Below, one piece after another: positions 7,246 through 14,411 of a DNA stretch of 23,563 nucleotides. The notes below the pieces were generated by a model. That model was not told the origin of the DNA, ran no database searches, and worked only from the letters and a program-made list of their open reading frames with translations. This DNA is from Candidatus Sigynarchaeota archaeon (GTDB lineage: Archaea > Asgardarchaeota > Lokiarchaeia > Sigynarchaeales > Sigynarchaeaceae), in assembly GCA_030587525.1 (NCBI GenBank), contig JAUQYW010000007.1, positions 1 to 23,563 of the forward strand. The letters run 5' to 3'. The translations under genes and the position numbers were made by a program. Position 1 is the stretch's first letter. Each line of letters begins with the position of its first letter.

Positions 7246-8676
7246 TTACGCAAGAATGGTTGCCGTGTCGAAGATCGTGTTGGTTTCCGCGTGGATGGCA
7301 TTCACGACCATTGCCGTTGCATTCACGTCGACCCGGCCATAGCCGTACCCAGAGCTTTCAGCACCACCGATACCGATCCCATAGTACAATGTCCCGGTAA
7401 GGTTGTATTTCCAAAAACCGTGCCAATGGCCAGAAAACACCGCATCTATGTTATAAGCGGATGCGAGGGCGACGATTTGAGTTCCTATGGCACCGCTTCC
7501 CCCCGTGTCAGCCGGATTGCTCGCGACCGAGCCGTCCCAGAAGACAGGCGGCGCGTGCACGGCGAGTATCGTGAACGAGCTGTTGGCGTGCGCTTGCAAG
7601 TCTTCCTCCATCCACATGTAGATATTCGCCGGGATATAACTCCAATATGCATTCGACACGTTCCACGGATCGAGGAGGATGCAGTGCACCTGGCCATAGG
7701 TAAACGAATACGTCGTCGGATCGTAACGGTAAAACAACGGGAGGTTCCTGCCAACCGTGTCATCGTGGCGCTCGTGGTTCCCGAACGACACGGCATGGGA
7801 ATAATTGCACGCGAAGTCGTTCGTGCAGATGTCCTCGAGCCAGAGCTTCCACGTTTGCCGGTCGACGCCGCGCGCGGTGATATCCCCGCAACAGACCGAG
7901 AACTCCCTCTTCTTCCCAGCGAGCTGCGTCTGCTGTTCCATGATAGCGGGCATGTTCGGTCCCGTGATGGCCGCATCGTAGGGATTGTTCTCGCGAGGGT
8001 CGCTCCACACGCAGAAGGAAAACGTGGCGTTCCCGACCGGCGCTGTCTTGAAGGATTTCATACCCGCGTTCAGCAAGTCAACGCGGTAGTAATAAGTCGT
8101 GTTTGGCAGAAGCCCGTCGATCCGCACGTGGTGGAACTGGCTGAAGTCCGAGCTGGTTGCCGTGAAATCCAAGTGATCCGGTGACGAGCCATAGCGGACC
8201 GAGGACCCGGTTGTCCACGAGCTGTGCCAGTTGACCGTGATGCCCGTTGAAGCATCCTGGTTGTTCGACCAGGTGAGATAAGGGCCTGCGTCGTAGAACC
8301 AAAACGGGATATTCGGCGACGCGAAGTACAGCATGATGCCACTACCGCCAACGGACAGCACCGCGAGGATACTTGAAATCACGGTCAAGGATTTTTTCAA
8401 CGGCCTGTGCCGGATGCATTTATACAAGACCGCAATGAGCAAAAACATAATCAAGCCGATCAAGGCAAGCGCAATGGGGAATATGGTCTGCACCATCGTG
8501 ATCGTTTCGGGATAGGTATAAGGGTAGTAAAAGTACATTTGCCCGCCACTCGCGAAGAAGATGTAAAAAATGATGACGAAAAACGTGCCTGCTGCCACCA
8601 CCGTGATGCCAAAGATGATTTTCAACCGGTCCAAGACCGTTTGGTTTCGGCTTCCTTGTTTACCAGATTGTGCCAT
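7246..8676 (-). CDS. Membrane-anchored purple-acid-phosphatase-like metallophosphoesterase
   Basis: A 476-residue phosphoesterase exposed on the cell surface. Three hydrophobic segments (about 19-43, 62-86, 97-119) precede a fibronectin-III-like domain (about 125-213, with ITVNWHSSW and PNTTYYYRV) as in purple acid phosphatases. The calcineurin-like domain follows: WSDPRE with Asp226, CCGD with Asp265, GNHE at 299-302, AVHAP with His374, and GHWH at 416-419. The first motif reads D-P-R rather than D-x-H, so one metal ligand differs from the commonest pattern. Multiple N-x-S/T sequons fit an external location. It is the last gene of a four-gene operon, starting 25 bases after the arabinofuranosidase stop. 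Substrate unknown; a role in releasing phosphate from sugar phosphates or nucleotides is a guess. Confidence 0.88.
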   Translation of the reverse strand: MAQSGKQGSRNQTVLDRLKIIFGITVVAAGTFFVIIFYIFFASGGQMYFYYPYTYPETITMVQTIFPIALALIGLIMFLLIAVLYKCIRHRPLKKSLTVISSILAVLSVGGSGIMLYFASPNIPFWFYDAGPYLTWSNNQDASTGITVNWHSSWTTGSSVRYGSSPDHLDFTATSSDFSQFHHVRIDGLLPNTTYYYRVDLLNAGMKSFKTAPVGNATFSFCVWSDPRENNPYDAAITGPNMPAIMEQQTQLAGKKREFSVCCGDITARGVDRQTWKLWLEDICTNDFACNYSHAVSFGNHERHDDTVGRNLPLFYRYDPTTYSFTYGQVHCILLDPWNVSNAYWSYIPANIYMWMEEDLQAHANSSFTILAVHAPPVFWDGSVASNPADTGGSGAIGTQIVALASAYNIDAVFSGHWHGFWKYNLTGTLYYGIGIGGAESSGYGYGRVDVNATAMVVNAIHAETNTIFDTATILA

Positions 8677-8701
8677 GAACGTTCACATTTGATGATTTTG
8701 A

Positions 8702-10696
8702 TCATTGATTCGTTTTGATCCAGACTTGCATCGGGCCGGGTGCCAGATTCCCCCACGTGAAATACGGGATGGCCTTGAAGGCCACGGCTTGCCCCGTGGC
8801 AGTGTCGATAGCCGTGCCGGATACTGTCGAGATACCGCCAAGTAAATTGGCCTCATACTCGACGTGAAGCGGGTCCGTGATATCAACAACCACCTTGTCA
8901 TAGACGTACCACGGGTTGCCCGCGGCCTCGATGCAATACACCAGCGGGCCTTTCTTCAGGGCAATCCTGCCCTGGTTGCACTTCTCCTTTGGATGGGGCA
9001 TGAGAAACTCGACCGGTGCATCGAACGCAATCGAGATCACGTCACCGGAATGCCACGTGCGCGAGATCTCCACGTACGTGCCCCATTCTGTCGTTGCTCC
9101 GGTCTTCTCTTCGTTAACCGTTATCGCTGCGTCGTGCGCCCACGCGGGAACCCGAAGCTTCATAGTGAATTCCTTCGATGACGGCAGCGTCAAGGTCAAC
9201 GTAGCCTTGGTTGTCCAGGGGAATTGGCTCTCCATAATGATGGTTACCCGGGATCCATCACCGAGCATCGTTTCGAGCGAGCTTCCAATGTACTGGTGGA
9301 TCCAAATCGTGCCCTTGCAATCGGTCGATGCAACGTATTGCGCGAGCGAGCTCACGATCCGGCCGATGTTCGGCGGGCAGCACGCGCAATTGAACCATTC
9401 CTGGTGCGGCCGGCCGCTGCGAACCGCGAGAGGATTCGTGTACCTGTATCCTTTTCCATCGATCGACCAGCCGGCAAGGATAGCGTTGTACAAGGTCAAT
9501 TCCATCAAGTCCGCGTGCTTTGCATCGCCCGTGGCTTGCAGCATGCGCCAGTTCCACAAGAAGCTGCCGATGGCGGCGCACGTCTCGCAATACGCATGTT
9601 CATTGCCGAGCTCGTGGTCGCGACCAAAGCCTTCCACGAGCGGGATCGCACCTATCCCGCCCGTTGCGTACATACGCCGCTCGGCCATCCGGTTCCAGAT
9701 CGAGTCCAGCGACCCCTTCAGTTGCTCGTCGCCGGTTTCCATGAACAGGTCCGTCATCGCGCAATACATGTACGTTGCTCGCACGGCGTGGCCAACCGGC
9801 TCGCGTTGCTCACGAACAGGCACGTGCTGCTCCTCGTACTTGCCGGAAAGATAACTCGATGCAAACCGGAGCTTGTCGCTGGTGATTGCCTTTGCTGCTT
9901 CCCAGCCACGCTTTACGATTGGCTTTGATATGGCCCCATGCTCCGCTTCCCATCTTGCAAGGTTCGCATCTTGGCGCCGTAGCAACTTCGCGATGGCACT
10001 TGCGTTTTTCAACGCCGTGCGGGTTAGATGCGGGTTCTTCCCCCGCTTGTTTATGAATCTGCCCGCTAGATCGAGATATTTCTGTTCGCCGGTGCACCGG
10101 TACAGTCTCACGAGGGCGAGCTCGATCTCTTGATGTCCGGGAACAAAATCGGGATTGGTTCCCTCGGGATCGAACTGGATCAAGAAATCGGCGAATTGTT
10201 TCGCCACGCCAAGCAAATCATCCTTGTTGAAAAGCAAGGAACGCGCCACAGCAGCCTCGATCAAGTGGCCCCCGCAATACATCTCGTGCATGGTGTAGAA
10301 CCACTTCATGCGCTCGCCGGGGAAGTTGATCGAGAAATATGTGTTGACGTACCCATCCGTTTGCTGGGCCTTCACAATCAGCGCGACGACATCATCTATA
10401 GCCTTTTGCAACTGCTCATCCTTGAATCTATAAAGGGCATACGTGGCGGCCTCTACCCATTTATACAAGTCGGAATCGTAATAAAACATACCCACGAACG
10501 CCGATTTCAAAACGCCCGCGGCAACCTGAAAATTGTCCACGTGGTGAAAGCTCTCGAGCATCTCGTGCTGACGAGGAAGGCTCGTTGAAGCCATCAAGGA
10601 CTGGCGCGGTGACCAGAACGGGTCTTTTATAACCGTATTTTCCATGGGCATGGGCCATATAACCGCGTGCAGTGGTTTTTGAATCGTGGTTGCCAT
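8702..10696 (-). CDS. GH127 beta-L-arabinofuranosidase
   Basis: A 664-residue member of GH127 (PF07944, formerly DUF1680) that removes beta-L-arabinofuranose from plant-type glycoproteins or oligosaccharides. An (alpha/alpha)6 barrel is followed by beta-sandwich domains. Active-site residues line up with Bifidobacterium HypBA1: Glu355 (acid/base, in LVEGFGRD), Glu371 and Cys373 (in AYCETCA) and Cys437, Cys439, Cys440 (in NCACCPPN), with the same 16-residue and C-x-C-C spacing; Cys439 would be the zinc-bound nucleophile. YFTWGNLAPGPMQVW closes the protein as usual. There is no signal peptide, so it is probably cytoplasmic. I chose ATG 10696, one base after the DUF362 stop; an upstream ATG at 10726 would overlap that gene by 29 bases. 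Confidence 0.93.
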   Translation of the reverse strand: MATTIQKPLHAVIWPMPMENTVIKDPFWSPRQSLMASTSLPRQHEMLESFHHVDNFQVAAGVLKSAFVGMFYYDSDLYKWVEAATYALYRFKDEQLQKAIDDVVALIVKAQQTDGYVNTYFSINFPGERMKWFYTMHEMYCGGHLIEAAVARSLLFNKDDLLGVAKQFADFLIQFDPEGTNPDFVPGHQEIELALVRLYRCTGEQKYLDLAGRFINKRGKNPHLTRTALKNASAIAKLLRRQDANLARWEAEHGAISKPIVKRGWEAAKAITSDKLRFASSYLSGKYEEQHVPVREQREPVGHAVRATYMYCAMTDLFMETGDEQLKGSLDSIWNRMAERRMYATGGIGAIPLVEGFGRDHELGNEHAYCETCAAIGSFLWNWRMLQATGDAKHADLMELTLYNAILAGWSIDGKGYRYTNPLAVRSGRPHQEWFNCACCPPNIGRIVSSLAQYVASTDCKGTIWIHQYIGSSLETMLGDGSRVTIIMESQFPWTTKATLTLTLPSSKEFTMKLRVPAWAHDAAITVNEEKTGATTEWGTYVEISRTWHSGDVISIAFDAPVEFLMPHPKEKCNQGRIALKKGPLVYCIEAAGNPWYVYDKVVVDITDPLHVEYEANLLGGISTVSGTAIDTATGQAVAFKAIPYFTWGNLAPGPMQVWIKTNQ

Positions 10697-10697
10697 G

Positions 10698-11555
10698 TTA
10701 ACTACCGGGAGTGTAATGCTTGACATTCTTTTCCACGTCGAGACCTTGAACCGTGATTTTTTTCATGGTCGCGATCCCAAATCCCCTCGCTTCTGCAATG
10801 GTGAGATACTTGCACGCGGCGAGATCCTGCCCCATAAGATAGGACCCGACCGTATCGAGCGCGACGAAATCCCGGCTCGCGAGGAGCAGCCCGTGGTTCA
10901 TTGGATTGCCCGCGATCTCAGATCCCTCGCTGCCAACGGTCCCATCGATGATCGAGAAGGGCGACTTGGCACGAAAATATGAATACAGGTCCACGATTTT
11001 CTCGTGGAGCCGGGAATGCATGATGCTCTTGTAGCTGAGCGTGCCCATGAAGTTTTTCATAGACAGCGTTGTCACGGCCATCGTGTGCGTCTTCAAGGCG
11101 GGCAGCGAGATGATGCAGTCGCATTCGAACGCGTGCCGTGCTATATCCACGTTTCCTTTCAATGCTTTCGCCCCAGGGATCTGGATCGTCACCTTGTCGT
11201 CGCTGTTGAAATCGATCAAGCCAACGCCGTATTTCTTGCACAGCTCGGGTAAGCCATTGATTTCAAACGATCGGTTTGTTTCATTCGTGAACCCTCCCTC
11301 GCCGATGGTGACGCGGGCTCGCGGGCTGGCTGCTTTCACGTACTGTATCACGCTTTCGATGACCAGAGGCGATGTCGTGTTTCCTTGGTGCCAGTCCTCG
11401 GCAATCACGTAATTCGGTTTCAAGATGATGTCCTTAACATGCTGCAAAATTCCATCGATATCGAGGCGCTTGATGAGACTGTGCATTGCCTCCGGGACGT
11501 CCTTCATGTCCGAAACGTGATCGCCAAAAACCGTGAAAGGTGGAGGTGAATTCAT
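10698..11555 (-). CDS. DUF362 family protein
   Basis: A 285-residue protein of the DUF362 family (PF04015). IILKPNYV at 43-50, VTIGEGG near 82-88, CIISLPALKTHTMAVTTLSMKNFMG near 148-172 (the most conserved block) and IDGTVGSEG near 203-211 are recognisable. The ferredoxin domain often fused to DUF362 is absent, so this is the minimal form. The molecular function of the family is not established; links to iron-sulfur or redox chemistry have been proposed. The start overlaps the LRR stop in an ATGA, with GGAG 10 bases upstream, so translation is probably coupled. It lies between the LRR and arabinofuranosidase genes. Confidence 0.85.
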   Translation of the reverse strand: MNSPPPFTVFGDHVSDMKDVPEAMHSLIKRLDIDGILQHVKDIILKPNYVIAEDWHQGNTTSPLVIESVIQYVKAASPRARVTIGEGGFTNETNRSFEINGLPELCKKYGVGLIDFNSDDKVTIQIPGAKALKGNVDIARHAFECDCIISLPALKTHTMAVTTLSMKNFMGTLSYKSIMHSRLHEKIVDLYSYFRAKSPFSIIDGTVGSEGSEIAGNPMNHGLLLASRDFVALDTVGSYLMGQDLAACKYLTIAEARGFGIATMKKITVQGLDVEKNVKHYTPGS

Positions 11556-13363
11556 GGTTGCTCTCCATCGAGATCGAAGAGTTGATCCGTTTGGTCAAGA
11601 ACGCCAATAGCCTGCTCGATCAGTTTCTTGATGTTCCTGATCCGATCCGAGTCTAGGTCTGCTTGGACGGAGGTGTATTTCTTCAAGACTTCTCTTGCTT
11701 GGTAGATGAGGCTTTTCAATTCATCCAGGGCGTAATATGCATCGTGTTCCGTCCTTTTTTCCGAGAGTTCTTGATTTTTCGGCGTTTTTGAGGAAAGTGT
11801 GAGTGAACTAATGATGAGCTTTGACAATGTCGTTATCTTTTCGATGTTCAAGCCGGGTTCCCGAGGCGGTTTCATGTTTACGGTTGTCCCGGTTTTCTTT
11901 ATGTTTTTAAGCCATTCTTTCAAGGTCTTGGATAATGCGGGTAATGAGTTGTCGAATATATTCAAGTGCTTCAGTGAGACGAGCTTGATCACGGACTCAG
12001 GTAGCGAGAGTAACTGGTTTTTCTCTAAATTTAAGGTCTCGAGCGCGTGCAAGTTGCCAATAGCGTCAGGTAACGATCTCAACTGATTTCCTTGCAGATC
12101 AAGCCTCCTCAGCCCTTTAATATCACCAATGGAATCAGGAATCAAGTTGATCATGTTCTCATCGAGAATCAAGCTCTCCAAGTTTTCAAGAGCGTTGATA
12201 TCTTCGGGTACCGCGATGATGCGGTTTTTCCCGAGATCCAGAACGACGAGCGAAGCGACATTGACGAGGGATGTGGGGAAAAAGTTCAACTCGTTCTGAT
12301 GCAGATACAAGTGTTTCAAGCATTCCAGCTTTTCGAGATGCTCAGGAAATTCGGCGATTTGATTGTTGATCAAGCTCAGTTCTTGTAATGCTTTCAAGTC
12401 AGTAATAGGGCCCGGGATATCGGAGATCTGGTTATTATCTAGGATCAACGACGTGAGCATCGAAAGCTTGCCTATCGATTTCGGCAAGGCCGCGAGCTTG
12501 TTGTTGCTTGCATTGATCTCCTTCAAAGCAGTCAATGAACCGATGATTTCCGGTAATTTTTGCAATTTATTGTTCTGGATCATTAATTTATCGAGCTTCT
12601 TCAAGTTACTGATCGTTTCTGGAAGCTCGATGATTTGATTATCATTTAGTTGCAATTCCGTGAGATCGACCAGTTCGCCGATCAATGAAGGTAACGCCAC
12701 GAGTTGATTGTTGAAAAGAGTTAGTTCCACGAGTGACACGAGCGAACCAATGGAATTAGGAAGCGATTTTATTTTATTATTGTTCAAAATAAGTCGTTTC
12801 AACGATGTTGGAAGCTTGGAAGGGATCGTGGTGAGCTGGTTGTTATCCAGGATGAGTTCCTGCAAGTTCTTGAGCCGGTCGAGCACGTTGGGAAGTGTGC
12901 TGAGGCGATTGTAGCCTAGATGCAGTACCTTTAGTGATTTGAGATTGCCAAATGATTCAGGAACCTTGTCGATCTGGTTTCCCTCCAAGCAAAATTGCTC
13001 CAATTGAGGAAGATTCCCCATACTTATGGGAATTGACACGATCTGGTTGAATTTCAAGGAAAGTATCTTGAGAAGCTCAAAGTTTCCGATTGCTTCTGGC
13101 AAGGCGATTAAATTATTATCGTTCAAATGCAGTGTGTTGAGGGTTGCCAGGTCCGAGAAGTTTTCAGGCAACATCGAGAGCCCGCGCTTATTGATGGCCA
13201 GCTTTTGAACTCTTCCATCATCTGCCACGAATCCAAAGCTTTCCTCATCCACATCCTTGACCGGGGGAATAGGCTCGCCGAGAACCTCTTCGATAGCCTT
13301 GAGCACGTCGTACTGAATGTGGAAAAGCGGCACGCCTTGATAATAGGCCAAAATCTCGGTCAT
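11552..13363 (-). CDS. Leucine-rich-repeat protein with about 19 repeats and a helical C-terminus
   Basis: A 603-residue cytoplasmic protein with no signal or membrane segment. Residues 1-49 form a helical cap (VLKAIEEVLGEPIP), of a kind I associate with Asgard LRR proteins. Residues 50-484 are about 19 leucine-rich repeats of the LxxLxxLxLxxNxLxxLPxxI type. Nearly all are exactly 23 residues; the sixth is 21. Residues 485-540 are a polar linker, and about 541-592 form two amphipathic helices. LRR arcs of this kind bind proteins; no enzyme domain is attached, so an adaptor role is inferred. It is first in the operon, directly coupled to DUF362, which is unusual for a gene set including a glycoside hydrolase. 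The partner cannot be named from sequence. Confidence 0.93.
   Translation of the reverse strand: MTEILAYYQGVPLFHIQYDVLKAIEEVLGEPIPPVKDVDEESFGFVADDGRVQKLAINKRGLSMLPENFSDLATLNTLHLNDNNLIALPEAIGNFELLKILSLKFNQIVSIPISMGNLPQLEQFCLEGNQIDKVPESFGNLKSLKVLHLGYNRLSTLPNVLDRLKNLQELILDNNQLTTIPSKLPTSLKRLILNNNKIKSLPNSIGSLVSLVELTLFNNQLVALPSLIGELVDLTELQLNDNQIIELPETISNLKKLDKLMIQNNKLQKLPEIIGSLTALKEINASNNKLAALPKSIGKLSMLTSLILDNNQISDIPGPITDLKALQELSLINNQIAEFPEHLEKLECLKHLYLHQNELNFFPTSLVNVASLVVLDLGKNRIIAVPEDINALENLESLILDENMINLIPDSIGDIKGLRRLDLQGNQLRSLPDAIGNLHALETLNLEKNQLLSLPESVIKLVSLKHLNIFDNSLPALSKTLKEWLKNIKKTGTTVNMKPPREPGLNIEKITTLSKLIISSLTLSSKTPKNQELSEKRTEHDAYYALDELKSLIYQAREVLKKYTSVQADLDSDRIRNIKKLIEQAIGVLDQTDQLFDLDGEQP
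11912..13216 (-). repeat. Tandem 69-base coding repeats (LRR array)
   Basis: The LRR-coding stretch, residues 50-484, is built of 69-base units, one per 23-residue repeat. One unit is 6 bases shorter. The copies have diverged at DNA level, so this is an old array rather than a recent expansion. Confidence 0.8.
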
Positions 13364-13420
13364 AGTAAGCCAGCGCTTTTAAATCGGTGTTTTAGAGGTG
13401 AGCTATCTTCGGTAATATCC

Positions 13421-13428
13421 TTATAGTA
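13421..13428 (-). promoter_or_regulatory. Candidate TATA box of the LRR-DUF362-GH127-phosphoesterase operon
   Basis: Minus-strand ACTATAAG, about 60 bases before the LRR start codon, implying a leader of about 33 bases. A second AT element (TTTAAAA, 13377-13383) is only about 17 bases from the ATG, too close for a standard archaeal start site. Confidence 0.4.
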
Positions 13429-13527
13429 CTATCGAAAAAAGTTTTAGACTTACTTACAAAAAGTATTAGAAACGCCATCGATTAGAACCTTCATCTTAGC
13501 TAGTTCCATAAAGGAATAAAATGGCAA

Positions 13528-13535
13528 GAGGAAGA
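13528..13535 (+). promoter_or_regulatory. Ribosome binding site that decides the PIG-L start
   Basis: GAGGAAGA is the only good Shine-Dalgarno-like element before the PIG-L frame. It is 11 bases from an in-frame CTG at 13547 and 29 bases from the first conventional start, TTG 13565, so it favours the upstream position. Confidence 0.35.
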
Positions 13536-13546
13536 TAATCACGACA

Positions 13547-14401
13547 CTGAAACAGCAACGCATTTTGGCAATCGAGGCACATCCCGATGACCTCGCCTTC
13601 TTCTACGGCGGGTACATCGCCAAGATGATCGCGGAAGGACACGTCGTGCGCGTGCTCACGGTCACGAATGGCGATCAGTCCACGTGCGACCCCGCGTTGT
13701 CGGTGAAGGACATCGTGTCCATATTAACGAAAGAACATGCAAAAGCGATGGATATCGTCGGGGTGAAGGACCAGCGCTATCTCGATGGCTTCACGAACCA
13801 TTTTATGTTCTCTAGCGAAATCCAGCTTAAGCTTCGGGAAACGCTCATCCGGGAAATCCGCGAGTTTAAGCCCGATACGGTCATCACGTTCGACATCGCC
13901 GATGCATTCGAGGAGAATCCCGATCATCGATTGCTTGCTCGCGTTGGCTTGCAATCCGCATCATTCGCTGCATATCCGCTGATCCATCCCGAGCAGCTGA
14001 AAGATGGCTTGAAACCGCACTTCACGGGACGGATGCTCCTCGCGCCAACGAAACAACCGAACGTGTTCGTCGATATCGCCGAGGAACCGCTCGACAAGAA
14101 AAAAGCCGCGGGAGGTGCGTACAAGTCGCAGCTCGACCTCATGTTTACCGAACTCAAGTTCCGGGCGCAGACCATGGGCTTGGAACCCGATCTCGACGAT
14201 ATCTCGCCGCAGGACTTGTGGGAAAGCGTGTGCGAGTCTATGGCAGAGGAAACCGCCAAAGCATCCATTGCATTCTACGCACAGCACAAGAATATCGCCC
14301 CGCGCATCAAGCTGATGTTCGCGGAAGCATTCCGCATGCAATACCTCGGCGCCATGGAAAAGATCCACGATTATTTGCCGAAGGAATACTTAACATTGTG
14401 A
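13547..14401 (+). CDS. PIG-L/LmbE family N-acetylglucosamine deacetylase-like protein
   Basis: A zinc deacetylase of the PIG-L (LmbE) family, which removes N-acetyl groups from GlcNAc-containing substrates such as glycolipids or thiol precursors. AHPDD opens the fold and NPDHRLL carries the third metal ligand; counted from 13565 the zinc residues are His6, Asp9 and His121. No membrane segment is present. The start is uncertain. The first conventional codon in frame is TTG at 13565, but the first beta-strand (QQRILAIEAHPDD) begins upstream in frame; a CTG at 13547 would give MKQQRILAIEAHPDD, typical of the family. Alternatively a one-base indel links it to ATG 13521. It precedes the acyl-CoA ligase by 10 bases, the ribosome binding site of which overlaps its stop, so the two form an operon. 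Confidence 0.85.
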   Translation: MKQQRILAIEAHPDDLAFFYGGYIAKMIAEGHVVRVLTVTNGDQSTCDPALSVKDIVSILTKEHAKAMDIVGVKDQRYLDGFTNHFMFSSEIQLKLRETLIREIREFKPDTVITFDIADAFEENPDHRLLARVGLQSASFAAYPLIHPEQLKDGLKPHFTGRMLLAPTKQPNVFVDIAEEPLDKKKAAGGAYKSQLDLMFTELKFRAQTMGLEPDLDDISPQDLWESVCESMAEETAKASIAFYAQHKNIAPRIKLMFAEAFRMQYLGAMEKIHDYLPKEYLTL

Positions 14402-14411
14402 GGGAGACACC

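Noticed and set aside
9224..9928. 234-codon (and overlapping 312-codon) plus-strand open frames within the GH127 gene
   Set aside because: Both are antisense to a gene whose active-site residues match the family; the Arg- and Pro-rich composition is typical of a shadow frame.
11912..13216. Regular 69-base periodicity as a possible CRISPR or minisatellite
   Set aside because: The period equals one 23-residue LRR and the open frame runs through it; units are diverged and there are no spacers.
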